Assembly: GCF_001652725.1 (NCBI RefSeq)
Contig: NZ_LWHJ01000027.1
Location: 62,001 to 126,000, forward strand
Length of the DNA stretch: 64,000 nt
Origin: Pedobacter psychrophilus
Lineage (GTDB): Bacteria; Bacteroidota; Bacteroidia; Sphingobacteriales; Sphingobacteriaceae
Direction of reading: 5' to 3'
Of the stretch, positions 34,661 to 43,541 are shown in pieces. The notes beneath the pieces are model-generated. The model was given only the letters and a program-made list of their open reading frames with translations, searched no databases and was not told the DNA's origin. A program made the position numbers and the translations under genes. Within the stretch, counting starts at the first letter, position 1, and every line of letters starts with the position of its first letter.

Positions 34661-36580
34661 ATGCTAAAACTTTTACTTTCAATTGTATTTGGGTCTTTGT
34701 TTTTTGGATCAAGGGACTATTCTAATTTTCAGAAGGGAGAAAATAATAGAGATTCTATCAGTATTGTTTTTGATAAACTACAGCAAAAGAAACCAAGCAA
34801 ACTGGTAATTGATGAAATTAATGACCTAGCAAGCAATGTTTTAGAAAAGGATTATATCCAGTCTTTAACTTTTTCTAAAATATCATTGGGGCTTGCAGAG
34901 CATTTGCATTATGAAAAAGGGCAGGCAGAAGCCTTAAATAATATTGGTGCATCTTTTAATGCTGCAGAGAACTACACCATTGCTTTAGCACAAATAGACA
35001 AAGCATTAACCTTATCAAAAAATATTAATGACGGATTTTTATTGGCTAAAATTAATAACACTAAAGGTTTATTGCTTTTGAATTTAGGTTATTATAACGA
35101 ATCTCTAATTATCTTTAACCAGTCTTTACAAAACCTAAAAAAAATCGACCAACACCATCCATATATTGGCGCTGTGCTTCACAATATTGGTTTTCTCTAC
35201 TTAAAGAAAGAAGAAAATTTAAAGTCGATAAAATATTTTAATGAATCTATTGCTAATCAATCTAAAAATAAAAATTGGTTGGCTAAAAATTATTTTGAAA
35301 GGGCGGTAGCGTATAAAAATTTAAGTAATTATACTCAGGCAAGGGCTGATGCCAGGATGTCTATAAAAATATCAGAACAAATTAGCGATTTTGTACAGGT
35401 GGTAAATAATCTTAATTTATTAGGTAACATTTATTTAAATTTTGATGATTCTAAAACTGCAGCACAGCTTTTAAACAAAGGATTGCAGCTATCTACTCTG
35501 CATAATTTAAGTCAAGAAAAACTGACTGTTTACAAGTCTTTATCACGCTTGGCAGAAAATAGTAAAAACTATAAAAGCGCTTTTTTAATTGAGAAAAGCT
35601 ATAATCAACTTTACGATAGTTTGTATAATAAAGACAGATACAGACAGCTTGATGAGTTTAGGGTTTATTACGGTGCACAGCAAAAGCAGACCGAAAATAT
35701 TGCCTTAAAAAAGTCAAACTTGAAAAAGGAAATTAAAATTCAGAATATAAATTATTTTCTTTTAGGCTTTATCATATTATTGATTTTAACTGTTTACTTA
35801 CTTTGGATGATTTTTGAGAGGGGTAAAAGGATGGATAAAACCAATAACATTTTAACCCTGCAAAATGAAGAAATTAACAGGCAAAAAAAGGAACTAGAAG
35901 AGCTTAACCAATGGAAAAGTAAGTTTTTTTCTATCGTTTCTCATGATTTAAGAAGTCCAATTTTATCTTTAAAAGGTATGTTGGAGCTTTATCATAGCAA
36001 TTTATTAAATGATGAGGAGCTCAATTTATTTATGAATGAGTTGGATAAAAATTTTAGGAATACTGCTAATTTGATGGACAATTTGTTGATGTGGGCAAAA
36101 TCTCAGATGCAGGGACAAAAATTAAATAAGAAAGAAATCGATCTTTATCAAATTACAAAGGATAACATTGAAGTTTTACATCAAAAGATTGATGAGAAGA
36201 AATTAAAGTTTAGTAATCTTATTCACCTTCGTTTTGCTTACGCAGATGAGGAATCAATTTCTATTGTAGTTAGAAACCTAATTGCCAACGCCATCAAGTT
36301 TTCTAAACATGGAGATGAAATTGTTATCAATTCTGATAAAAAAGATAATAAACTAATTTTTTGCATTAAAGATAATGGTGTAGGAATGACTTCTGAACAG
36401 GTCACGAAGGTATTAAGTCGTGTTTTTTATACTACCAGCGGCACCAAAGAGGAAAAGGGTACAGGATTAGGAATATTATTATGTGACGAGTTTGTACGTA
36501 AAAACGGTGGTGAGTTTTGGATAGAAAGTGAATTAGGGAATGGAAGTTCTTTTTACTTTAGCTTACCTTTGAAAAAATAA
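34661..36580 (+). CDS. TPR-repeat sensor histidine kinase
   Basis: A 639-residue membrane sensor. I start at the ATG at 34661, which directly begins a signal-like sequence (MLKLLLSIVFGSLFFGS); a TTG five codons upstream is less likely. An extracytoplasmic TPR region (about 35-340) carries repeats such as AEALNNIGASFNAAENYTIA. One membrane helix lies near 365-388 (NYFLLGFIILLILTVYLLWM), followed by a coiled coil. HisKA has the phospho-His in VSHDLRSPILSL, and HATPase has NLIANAIKFS, DNGVGMT and GTGLGILL. No receiver domain or adjacent regulator is present. The signal could be a protein or peptide bound by the TPRs. It precedes prmC by 7 bp, perhaps co-transcribed. Confidence 0.9.
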   Translation: MLKLLLSIVFGSLFFGSRDYSNFQKGENNRDSISIVFDKLQQKKPSKLVIDEINDLASNVLEKDYIQSLTFSKISLGLAEHLHYEKGQAEALNNIGASFNAAENYTIALAQIDKALTLSKNINDGFLLAKINNTKGLLLLNLGYYNESLIIFNQSLQNLKKIDQHHPYIGAVLHNIGFLYLKKEENLKSIKYFNESIANQSKNKNWLAKNYFERAVAYKNLSNYTQARADARMSIKISEQISDFVQVVNNLNLLGNIYLNFDDSKTAAQLLNKGLQLSTLHNLSQEKLTVYKSLSRLAENSKNYKSAFLIEKSYNQLYDSLYNKDRYRQLDEFRVYYGAQQKQTENIALKKSNLKKEIKIQNINYFLLGFIILLILTVYLLWMIFERGKRMDKTNNILTLQNEEINRQKKELEELNQWKSKFFSIVSHDLRSPILSLKGMLELYHSNLLNDEELNLFMNELDKNFRNTANLMDNLLMWAKSQMQGQKLNKKEIDLYQITKDNIEVLHQKIDEKKLKFSNLIHLRFAYADEESISIVVRNLIANAIKFSKHGDEIVINSDKKDNKLIFCIKDNGVGMTSEQVTKVLSRVFYTTSGTKEEKGTGLGILLCDEFVRKNGGEFWIESELGNGSSFYFSLPLKK

Positions 36581-36587
36581 TATTCCA

Positions 36588-37424
36588 TTGTTAGCAGATA
36601 AAACACTATTTAAATCCGTTTTAAATCATATTTATACAACAGATGAAGCTGAAATATTGTATAAAATGTTAATGGAGGATTTTGGCATCCACAATACAAA
36701 TATAGATGTTGATTTAAATGAAGATCAATATCAAATTTACCAGCAGCAGCTTAGTAAATTACAGCAAGAAATCCCTATTCAGTATGTTTTGGCTAAAGCT
36801 GATTTTTACAGATTGAAATTTAAAGTTAGTCCAGCTGTTTTAATTCCAAGACCTGAAACGGAAGAATTGGTACATTTAATTATTAACGACTTTAAAAATA
36901 AAGGAGTTGTTGAAATTATTGATATTGGTACAGGAAGCGGTTGCATCCCAATTGCTTTGAAAAAGAATTTATCGCAAGCTAAATTAACAGGCATTGATAT
37001 CAGCCAAAAGGCTTTAGGGATTGCAAAAGAAAATGCTTTGCTAAATAGGGTAGAAGTAGATTTTTTATGTGATGATGCCTTAAATATTAAAACCTCAAAT
37101 TATCCTAAATTTGATGTGATTGTAAGTAATCCGCCGTATATCGATGTTAAAGAAAAGGAGGAAATGCAAAATCAGGTGATACAACACGAACCTCACTTGG
37201 CTTTATTTGTGGAAGATGAAAACCCTTTAATTTTTTATGATAAAATTACAGATTTTGCTTTGAGCAACTTAAAAAATAATGGAGTTTTATATTTTGAGAT
37301 TAATCAGAATCTAAGCTTGGAGACCAAAAATCTTATAGAATCTAAAGGTTTTAAAGCTGAAATTATTAAAGATTTAAATGAAAATGATAGGATTATTAAG
37401 GCTATATTTTCCTCTGAATCTTGA
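36588..37424 (+). CDS. prmC: Peptide chain release factor N5-glutamine methyltransferase
   Basis: A 278-residue PrmC/HemK, which methylates the GGQ glutamine of RF1/RF2. The N-terminal helical domain spans about 1-75. The methyltransferase domain contains IPRPETEELVHLI, motif I IDIGTGSGCIPIAL and motif IV SNPPYIDV. The start is a TTG 7 nt after the kinase stop; the next ATG would remove part of the N-terminal domain. The last codons and the TGA stop lie inside a copy of the CTGAATCTTGAT repeat (from 37414), so the repeat insertion has rewritten the very end of the protein. This is harmless, because the terminus is not conserved. Confidence 0.92.
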   Translation: MLADKTLFKSVLNHIYTTDEAEILYKMLMEDFGIHNTNIDVDLNEDQYQIYQQQLSKLQQEIPIQYVLAKADFYRLKFKVSPAVLIPRPETEELVHLIINDFKNKGVVEIIDIGTGSGCIPIALKKNLSQAKLTGIDISQKALGIAKENALLNRVEVDFLCDDALNIKTSNYPKFDVIVSNPPYIDVKEKEEMQNQVIQHEPHLALFVEDENPLIFYDKITDFALSNLKNNGVLYFEINQNLSLETKNLIESKGFKAEIIKDLNENDRIIKAIFSSES

Positions 37425-37517
37425 TTTTCTTGATTTAAGGATTTTCTTGATGGTAATTCGTTAAAGAAAAATCTTAATTGATTCTTAATATTATCCATTA
37501 AGATTAATGAAGATTCG
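37414..37517. repeat. CTGAATCTTGAT repeat unit overlapping the 3' end of prmC
   Basis: The left half (37414-37452) closely matches the units at 9.6-13.0 kb. The right half is degenerate and ends GAAGATTCG. It is the only copy in this window that enters a coding sequence, supplying the prmC stop codon. Confidence 0.7.
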
Positions 37518-37540
37518 TGAAATTAGTGGCAAATAAAATA

Positions 37541-38440
37541 TCAATTTCTCGGATGAAACTCTTTTATCGTCTGCTTTAAAAAATCCCTGTCTAAATGCGT
37601 ATAAATCTCTGTTGTTGTAATACTTTCATGACCTAACATTTCTTGTATTGCTCTTAAGTCTGCTCCGCCTTCAATTAAATGAGTAGCAAAAGAATGCCTA
37701 AATGTATGGGGACTGATGTTTTTTTGTAAACCAATTTTTAACGCTAAATCTTTAATAATCATAAAAACCATAATCCTACTCAGCTTATTTCCTCTTCGGT
37801 TTAAAAACATAAAATCCTCTTGTCCTTTTTTTATTTCCTGATGATTCCTTACCGTTTCTCTGTAAATGGCAATGTGTTTCATGGCAGTCTCGCCGATAGG
37901 CACCAACCTTTCTTTATTTCCTTTTCCAGTTATTTTTACAAATTCTACATCAGGATAATAGTTGGATATTTTTAGCTCTATTAACTCTGTAACACGTAAA
38001 CCGCTACTATATAAAAGCTCAAGCATTGCTTTATTTCTGATGTTTTCTGGTTTGCTTAAATCCAAGGCGCCAATTAAATTTTCTATTTCTTCGATAGTTA
38101 AAACATCTGGTAATTTTCTTCTGGTTTTTGGAGCTTCAATTAGTTCTGATGGATCTTTAGTGATTAAATCCTCCATTATTAAAAATTTATAGAAAGATTT
38201 AATTCCGCTAATTAATCTGGCTTGGCTTGTTGCTAACATCCCAAGTTCGTTAACCCAATTTATAAGATCTTTTAAATCCTGAGTATTAATTTTTAAAGGT
38301 TCAATTTTTTTGTCTTGATAGCTTAAAAACTGCTCAATTTTTTCAATATCCCTTAAATAAGCTTCAATGGAGTTTTTTGAAAGCGAACGCTCTAATTTTA
38401 GGTAATTCTTAAACGCTTTTCTTGCTGATTGCCAATCCAC
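37541..38440 (-). CDS. xerD: Tyrosine recombinase XerD
   Basis: A 299-residue XerC/D-type recombinase that resolves chromosome dimers at dif. The SAM-like core-binding domain spans 1-95. In the catalytic domain, Arg is in SGLRVTELIEL, the Lys is in ITGKGNKERLVPIG, HTFRHSFATHL gives His/Arg, the third His is in LGHESITTTEIYTH, and the Tyr nucleophile is in IYTH. The start is GTG at 38440 (MDWQSARKAF); no upstream ATG is available without entering the Fic gene. The first codons lie inside a 32-bp sequence that is repeated beyond the Fic gene (39280-39311). The original upstream region has therefore been displaced by the Fic insertion, and xerD expression may now depend on read-through from fic. 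Confidence 0.92.
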   Translation of the reverse strand: MDWQSARKAFKNYLKLERSLSKNSIEAYLRDIEKIEQFLSYQDKKIEPLKINTQDLKDLINWVNELGMLATSQARLISGIKSFYKFLIMEDLITKDPSELIEAPKTRRKLPDVLTIEEIENLIGALDLSKPENIRNKAMLELLYSSGLRVTELIELKISNYYPDVEFVKITGKGNKERLVPIGETAMKHIAIYRETVRNHQEIKKGQEDFMFLNRRGNKLSRIMVFMIIKDLALKIGLQKNISPHTFRHSFATHLIEGGADLRAIQEMLGHESITTTEIYTHLDRDFLKQTIKEFHPRN

Positions 38441-38458
38441 TTTTTGTTTTAAAAATTT
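38427..38458. repeat. 32-bp direct repeat flanking fic, copy 1
   Basis: Identical over 32 bp to 39280-39311. It begins GATTGCCAATCCACTTTTTG. This copy spans the xerD start codon and the last two codons plus stop of the Fic gene. Confidence 0.9.
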
Positions 38459-39246
38459 GAGTTAATTTTATTTATAGCGTTAGGAAGCATTAATAAAAAT
38501 GACAATGATTGCTCAAAATCTAGCTCTTCATAATCTAAACCTAACTTTCTAATGTTTTGATAATATGTTTGATGAAGATCATAATAATTCTTTTCCGATT
38601 GTACATACCAGGCTTTTTCACCTAGTTTTTGGGCTATAAACCATTTTTCAATTAATCTAGCCATCCTTCCATTTCCATCGTTAAATGGATGTATTTTCAC
38701 AAAAACCAGATGAATCATAGCAGCATAATATAAAACTTCACCAAAGGTTAACTCTTGAACCAGCAGAATTTTTAAATCAGAATAAAACTTTCTCATTTCC
38801 TCTTTTACTTTTTCTGGGGCTGTAGCAACATATTCAATTTTACCATCTTTAGTAACTACAAACATATTATTGGTTCTAAATTTACCTTGTTGAGTTTTTT
38901 TTAAGATATGTTTGGTAATTAGGCTATGAGTTAAATTAAGGTTTTTTTCGTTGATTATATTTTTCATAGCAAAAATATAAGCTTCATATAAATCATCTAT
39001 CTTCTGGGTGTAATCTGGCAGATATTCATTTCCAAACCTTTTATATTTTATAAAAGAATCTAAATCGATATTTTCTCCTTCAATTTTAGAGGAAAACACT
39101 GCAGAAACAGAAGTGTAAAAGCTAAAAATTTCAATACTTAAATCACTATCTTCTAATTGGTTAAATTTTTCAAAAACATGTGGATTTAATTTAGAAGTGT
39201 ATTCATTTAATAAATTAATTGGTATTATTTTAAATTCTTTGTTCAT
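38449..39246 (-). CDS. Fic-family AMP transferase with N-terminal inhibitory motif
   Basis: A 265-residue Fic protein. The catalytic motif is HPFNDGNGRMAR at about residues 186-197 (His186 general base). The inhibitory motif [S/T]xxxE[G/N] is present as Ser52-Glu56-Gly57 (SSKIEG) N-terminal to the Fic core, making this a class II self-inhibited Fic protein. It would transfer AMP (or another phosphoryl group) to a hydroxyl of a target protein; the target is unknown. The gene lies between 32-bp direct repeats derived from the 5' end of xerD, evidence that it was inserted here. Its stop and final two codons come from the repeat. Confidence 0.92.
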   Translation of the reverse strand: MNKEFKIIPINLLNEYTSKLNPHVFEKFNQLEDSDLSIEIFSFYTSVSAVFSSKIEGENIDLDSFIKYKRFGNEYLPDYTQKIDDLYEAYIFAMKNIINEKNLNLTHSLITKHILKKTQQGKFRTNNMFVVTKDGKIEYVATAPEKVKEEMRKFYSDLKILLVQELTFGEVLYYAAMIHLVFVKIHPFNDGNGRMARLIEKWFIAQKLGEKAWYVQSEKNYYDLHQTYYQNIRKLGLDYEELDFEQSLSFLLMLPNAINKINSNF

Positions 39247-39279
39247 TACAAGATATTTCTATACTCTAAGTTTCTAACC

Positions 39280-39311
39280 GATTGCCAATCCACTTTTTGT
39301 TTTAAAAATTT
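39280..39311. repeat. 32-bp direct repeat flanking fic, copy 2
   Basis: Second copy of 38427-38458, just upstream of aroQ. It contains a relic of the xerD start region (reverse strand), without the rest of xerD. Confidence 0.9.
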
Positions 39312-39329
39312 AATGATAAGTTTGAGTGC

Positions 39330-39746
39330 ATGAAGATACAAATTATCAACGGACCAAATTTAAACCTTTTAGGTAAACGTGAGCCAGGAATTTACGGAAA
39401 TGAAGGATTTGAAAGTTTTTTTGAAACCTTAAAAACGAAATTTCCAGAAGTTGAATTATTTTATTTTCAAAGTAATGTAGAAGGAGAGATTATCAATAAA
39501 TTACATGAAGTTGGTTTTTCTTTTGATGGCGTTGTGATAAATGCTGGAGCTTACACGCACACTTCAGTTGCCATAGGCGATGCAATTGCTGCAATTAAAA
39601 CCCCTGTTGTAGAAGTGCACATTTCAAATGTTTACGCCCGGGAAGAGTTTCGTCACCTGAGCATGATGGCTAAAAACTGTAAAGGAATAGTAACTGGTTT
39701 TGGGATGATGAGTTATGAATTAGCTTTACAAAGTTTTATGCTGTAA
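39330..39746 (+). CDS. aroQ: Type II 3-dehydroquinate dehydratase
   Basis: A 138-residue AroQ, third step of the shikimate pathway, a small dodecameric cytosolic enzyme. Signatures: INGPNLNLLGKREPGIYG (catalytic Arg and Tyr), the INAGAYTHTSVAIGDAI segment, and VEVHISNVYAREEFRHLS with the catalytic His. The start is the ATG at 39330, 18 nt after the second fic-flanking direct repeat. Before the Fic insertion it would have been directly divergent from xerD. It converges with the glycosyltransferase gene. Confidence 0.95.
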   Translation: MKIQIINGPNLNLLGKREPGIYGNEGFESFFETLKTKFPEVELFYFQSNVEGEIINKLHEVGFSFDGVVINAGAYTHTSVAIGDAIAAIKTPVVEVHISNVYAREEFRHLSMMAKNCKGIVTGFGMMSYELALQSFML

Positions 39747-39756
39747 TATTGAAGGA

Positions 39757-40779
39757 TTAATCATTTCTTAGATCCTTGAATTTTTTATTTCCTAGTAAAA
39801 AATAATCAATAACAATACTTCTCTTATATCTGCCAACCAAATTTGGGGTTTTAGAAACATCTCGATTGTATTTAACCGAATTGTTATAAAAAGCCTTAAT
39901 TACATCTCTGTGTGCTTTAGAAACAGCTGCTGCATTTCTAAATTTACCATCTGCCATAAATTTAATAATGGCTAAAAAGTCTAAACAAAACCTATAAGGA
40001 ATTAAAAAATTTGCCCTTAAAGGTTTGATGTTTTTCTTAATGAGGTAATGATTATTTCTAAAATTGAGATAGGTTTTAAATGGGCTTTCAGCATTTAAAG
40101 TACCGCCCCCAACATGGTAAACTGTTGATTGTCCACAATACATTACTTTATATCCTAAGTTTTTAACTCTCCAACAAAGGTCAATTTCTTCCATGTGAGC
40201 AAAAAAGCGTTCATCTAATCCGTTAACTCTTTTCCAGATGGATGATTTGATAAATAAAGCGCAACCAGCAGCCCAAAAAATCTCTTTATTATCATCGTAC
40301 TGACCATTATCTTCCTCCACAAAATCAAAAATACGACCTCTACAAAAAGGATAAGCCCATTTGTCTATAAAACATCCAGCCGCTCCTGCATATTCAAATT
40401 GATTTTTGTTTATTAAGGATTTGATTTTTGGTTGAGCAATGGCAACATTTTCATCGCTTTCCATTAAATCTATTACCGGTTTTATCCAGCCATTCGTAAC
40501 TTCAACATCAGAATTTAAAAGAATATAATAATCAGCTTCTACCTGGGCTAAAACTTTATTATAACCTTCGGCGAAACCAAAATTTCTTTCATTTCTAATC
40601 ACTTTAACCAAAGGGAAATTTGCTTTTAAAAAATTGCATGATTCATCCGTAGAATCATTATCGCCAACAATTATTTGCAGATTGGGATACGGACAATTAA
40701 AAACAGAAGGCAAAAATTTCTCTAAGTAATTTTGACCGTTCCAGTTTAAAATAACAATGGCAACTTTTGGACTATTCAT
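39757..40779 (-). CDS. Glycosyltransferase family 2
   Basis: A 340-residue GT-A fold transferase. VAIVILNWNGQNYLEKFLPS is the nucleotide-sugar entry, VGDNDSTDES follows, and the metal-binding acidic stretch is in YILLNSDVEVT (residues about 92-102). A rhamnosyl-transferase-like FFAHMEEIDLCWRVKNLGYK segment follows. No clear membrane helix. It probably adds a sugar to a lipid-linked glycan; donor and acceptor unknown. It overlaps the upstream LpxL-like acyltransferase gene by 8 nt, so the two are co-transcribed, pointing to an envelope glycolipid role. Confidence 0.9.
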   Translation of the reverse strand: MNSPKVAIVILNWNGQNYLEKFLPSVFNCPYPNLQIIVGDNDSTDESCNFLKANFPLVKVIRNERNFGFAEGYNKVLAQVEADYYILLNSDVEVTNGWIKPVIDLMESDENVAIAQPKIKSLINKNQFEYAGAAGCFIDKWAYPFCRGRIFDFVEEDNGQYDDNKEIFWAAGCALFIKSSIWKRVNGLDERFFAHMEEIDLCWRVKNLGYKVMYCGQSTVYHVGGGTLNAESPFKTYLNFRNNHYLIKKNIKPLRANFLIPYRFCLDFLAIIKFMADGKFRNAAAVSKAHRDVIKAFYNNSVKYNRDVSKTPNLVGRYKRSIVIDYFLLGNKKFKDLRND

Positions 40780-41656
40780 TATTTAAATTAGGTTTATGTT
40801 TCCACCTTCTGTGAGACCATAACCAAAATGCAGGTTCGGCATTAATTCTATTTTCTAATAATTCAACATGCTTTTTGGTGATTTCTAACTCCACAGTTTC
40901 AGATGGGTTTTCACAAACAATTTTATAATCACAAGAATAATAACCTCTTTTTACCCGCCTCATATCACAAAAAACAACAGGATAATTAGTTGATTTAGCA
41001 ATTTTTTCTAATCCTGTAAAAACAGGAGTCAACTGATTTAAAAACATGATATTATCTTGAGCATCGCCATGTGCAGGCGTTTGATCTGATGCGAAAACTG
41101 TAGCTGTTAATTCTTTTTTTCGTTTAATTATCTCTCTTAAAGCTAGTTTCATTCTAATCATTTCTGTTCCGCTTTTTTCTCTGGCTTTTTTAAAAACCTC
41201 ATTAAAAACATCATTATTTAAAGGTTTATAAATGATCAGTGGTTTTGCTTTTATCATTAGAGGAGTAACTATGGTATTCCATTCCCAATTGCCGTAATGG
41301 CCAACAGCAATTAAATAACTTCGGCCTTCTTGTTCATATTTAGCAACTATTTCTTCATTAGTTACAGTGTATCTTTTCTTTAAAAAAGTGGCCGATACCG
41401 AAAGCATTTTGATGGTTTCTACCAGTAAATCAGCAAAATAATTGAAAAAAGTTTTCTCTATCTGATGTAATTCTTCAATTGATTTATTAGGAAAAGAATT
41501 TCTCAAATTTTCTTGAACAACTTTTCTTCTATATTTCAAAACATGATATAATAGGAAGAAAATTAAATCAGCAAAAAGATACAATACAGGTAAAGGAATT
41601 AAAGAAAAGACGTATAAAAAAAATGCACCTACTTTAGAAAGCCCTTTATTTATCAT
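40772..41656 (-). CDS. LpxL/HtrB-like lysophospholipid or lipid A acyltransferase
   Basis: About 294 residues if started at the ATG at 41656 (MINKGLSKVGAFFLYVF), which gives the usual N-terminal membrane helix right after the start. A further ATG at 41683 lies inside a good promoter -7 box (TATGTTTG, 41677-41684), so I reject it. The catalytic H-x4-E motif is GHYGNWEW. The C-terminal HVELLENRINAEPAFWLWSHR segment, with its NP..W-like pattern, is typical of late lipid A acyltransferases. It would transfer an acyl chain to a lipid A precursor at the inner face of the inner membrane; other lipid acceptors occur in Bacteroidota. Overlaps the GT2 gene by 8 nt. Confidence 0.88.
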   Translation of the reverse strand: MINKGLSKVGAFFLYVFSLIPLPVLYLFADLIFFLLYHVLKYRRKVVQENLRNSFPNKSIEELHQIEKTFFNYFADLLVETIKMLSVSATFLKKRYTVTNEEIVAKYEQEGRSYLIAVGHYGNWEWNTIVTPLMIKAKPLIIYKPLNNDVFNEVFKKAREKSGTEMIRMKLALREIIKRKKELTATVFASDQTPAHGDAQDNIMFLNQLTPVFTGLEKIAKSTNYPVVFCDMRRVKRGYYSCDYKIVCENPSETVELEITKKHVELLENRINAEPAFWLWSHRRWKHKPNLNNE

Positions 41657-41676
41657 TAATTTGCTTAAATTAATTG

Positions 41677-41684
41677 CAAACATA
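41677..41684 (-). promoter_or_regulatory. Candidate -7 box deciding the acyltransferase start
   Basis: TATGTTTG on the minus strand; it contains the ATG at 41683, which therefore should not be transcribed. The next in-frame ATG, 41656, gives a leader of about 15 nt. Confidence 0.4.
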
Positions 41685-41695
41685 AAAATTTTGAA

Positions 41696-42307
41696 ATGGA
41701 AAAAGGTGCTGTCTTCCCTTTGTTTTATCTACCTAATGTAGAATTTTTTAAAAACCTACAATCCCTTAAAGGAACCGAAATACTGATTGAACATCAAGAG
41801 CATTATCCAAAACAAACTTATAGAAATAGAGCAGTAATTGCTGGCCCAAACGGAAAGTTAGAGTTAAGTGTACCCGTAAAAAAGGGAGATATAAAACGCA
41901 CTCCATATAAAGATTTGCGCATTTGTAATGATGATAATTGGCAACGTATCCATTGGTTAAGTTTGTGCACTAGCTACAGAAGTTCTGCTTATTTCGAATT
42001 TTATGAAGATGCTTTTGCACCTTTTTATCATCAAAAATTTGATTTCTTGTTTGATTACAACCTCCAGCTACTTGAAATTTTATTAAAATCCTTAAAGCTT
42101 AAGATAGATTATGCCTTAACAATAGAGTATCATCCAAAATATAATGATAAACAAGATTTTAGGAGTTCTTTAGATTTTAGGAAAACAACTGGTTATGAGA
42201 ATAAAAAATATCATCAAGTTTTTGAAGATAGAAACCCGTATTTAAACAATATCAGTATATTAGATTTACTGTTTACTCAAGGTCCGCAAGCCAGTAAGTT
42301 TTTTTAG
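41696..42307 (+). CDS. WbqC-like family protein
   Basis: A 203-residue protein with the WbqC-like signature near the N terminus (FPLFYLPNVEFF, then EHQEHYPKQTYRNRAVIAGP, and LSVPVKKGDIKRTPYKDLRI). Relatives lie in O-antigen clusters or as housekeeping genes near membrane genes in Bacteroidota; a role as a glycan-amide-forming enzyme has been proposed but is not settled. Cytosolic, no signal. Divergent from the acyltransferase gene by 39 bp and followed 15 bp later by corA. Confidence 0.85.
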   Translation: MEKGAVFPLFYLPNVEFFKNLQSLKGTEILIEHQEHYPKQTYRNRAVIAGPNGKLELSVPVKKGDIKRTPYKDLRICNDDNWQRIHWLSLCTSYRSSAYFEFYEDAFAPFYHQKFDFLFDYNLQLLEILLKSLKLKIDYALTIEYHPKYNDKQDFRSSLDFRKTTGYENKKYHQVFEDRNPYLNNISILDLLFTQGPQASKFF

Positions 42308-42322
42308 ATTAAATTTTTAGAT

Positions 42323-43465
42323 GTGAAAATCCCTCTACCAAAAATTAGTATCAATAAAATTAATATCACACAACGTAAGAGGAAAAACAATCCTGGCGAA
42401 GTACCCGGTAATTTTTTAATTAAAGAAGCTTCTTTACCCAGCAAAATATTTGTTTACGCATACATTAGTAATCATTTAGAAGAATTAAACACAAGCGATA
42501 TCCAAGAAGCTATCGCATTCACTAAAAAATATCCAGATTATACCAGTTGGATAGATGTTAAAGGTTTAGGATCGCAAGATGTTTTAGATTTTATCCAAAA
42601 AGAATTTGATGTGAATTCTTTAGTGATGGAAGATATAGTAAATACCTATCAACGACCTAAAAATGAAGATTACGAAAATTTTATTTTTGTGATCAGTAGG
42701 ATGTTAGAATTAGATAATGGATTGCATCTCAAAAACGAACAAATATCATTCTTGCTTTTTAAAAATGTTTTGATCAGCTTTCAAGAAGATTATGATGATG
42801 TTTTGGACCCGGTTAGAAATAGATTGAGGAAAAATGCGAAGGACAATATCAGAACACTAGGACCTTCCTATATGCTTTATGCTTTAATGGATACGGTTAT
42901 TGACCATTATTTTAATATAGTGAACAGGCTGGGGGACGAATTAGAAATTGTAGAAGACCATCTTTATCAAAAGCCCAGAAGGCAATTGATGTACCGAATA
43001 CAGGGTGTAAAAAAATTAATGATTGCGATGCGAAGGAGTTCCTGGCCAGAGCGGGATAAATTAAACGATTTATTGAGGTCTACAAATTCTCTCATTAATC
43101 CAAAGGTTAAAGTTTTTCTTCGGGATGCTTATGATCATAGTATTCAAGTAATTGATTTGATTGAAAGTATGAGGGAAACCACGACTAGTTTATTAGATCT
43201 TTATCTTTCTTTAATGAGTAATAAGATGAACGAAGTAATGAAAACCTTAACCATTATCTCGGCTATATTTATTCCTTTAACCTTTATTGCCGGAATTTAT
43301 GGGATGAATTTTGCACATCAAGATCCTGTAACGGGTGTTATTCTTAAAAACAATATGCCAGAGCTTTATTCAAAAAATGGTTATTTGTATGTTTTAGGCT
43401 TAATGCTTGCAATTGCAATTGCCCAAATTTTTTATTTTAGTAGAAAAGGTTGGTTTAAAGAATAA
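42323..43465 (+). CDS. corA: CorA-type magnesium/cobalt transporter
   Basis: A 380-residue CorA: an acidic cytosolic N-terminal domain of about 300 residues, then two C-terminal membrane helices. The ion-selectivity YGMNF motif follows the first helix (IISAIFIPLTFIAGIYGMNF). It forms a pentameric Mg2+/Co2+ channel in the inner membrane. The start is GTG at 42323; the ATG two bases earlier is out of frame and stops at once. The periplasmic loop between the two helices (AHQDPVTGVILKNNMPELYS) is longer than usual, though the family varies here. Its gene follows WbqC closely. Confidence 0.92.
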   Translation: MKIPLPKISINKINITQRKRKNNPGEVPGNFLIKEASLPSKIFVYAYISNHLEELNTSDIQEAIAFTKKYPDYTSWIDVKGLGSQDVLDFIQKEFDVNSLVMEDIVNTYQRPKNEDYENFIFVISRMLELDNGLHLKNEQISFLLFKNVLISFQEDYDDVLDPVRNRLRKNAKDNIRTLGPSYMLYALMDTVIDHYFNIVNRLGDELEIVEDHLYQKPRRQLMYRIQGVKKLMIAMRRSSWPERDKLNDLLRSTNSLINPKVKVFLRDAYDHSIQVIDLIESMRETTTSLLDLYLSLMSNKMNEVMKTLTIISAIFIPLTFIAGIYGMNFAHQDPVTGVILKNNMPELYSKNGYLYVLGLMLAIAIAQIFYFSRKGWFKE

Positions 43466-43541
43466 TGAAATATTAGAACTTTAAAATGCTTTAAAACTTA
43501 CAATAACATTGTTTATGTACAAATTTTAATAAATTTAAACC

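Noticed and set aside
37541-38440. XerD as an integrase of a genomic island or of the Fic insertion
   Set aside because: It has the length, motifs and housekeeping-like placement of chromosomal XerD; the inserted Fic segment is separate and carries no integrase.
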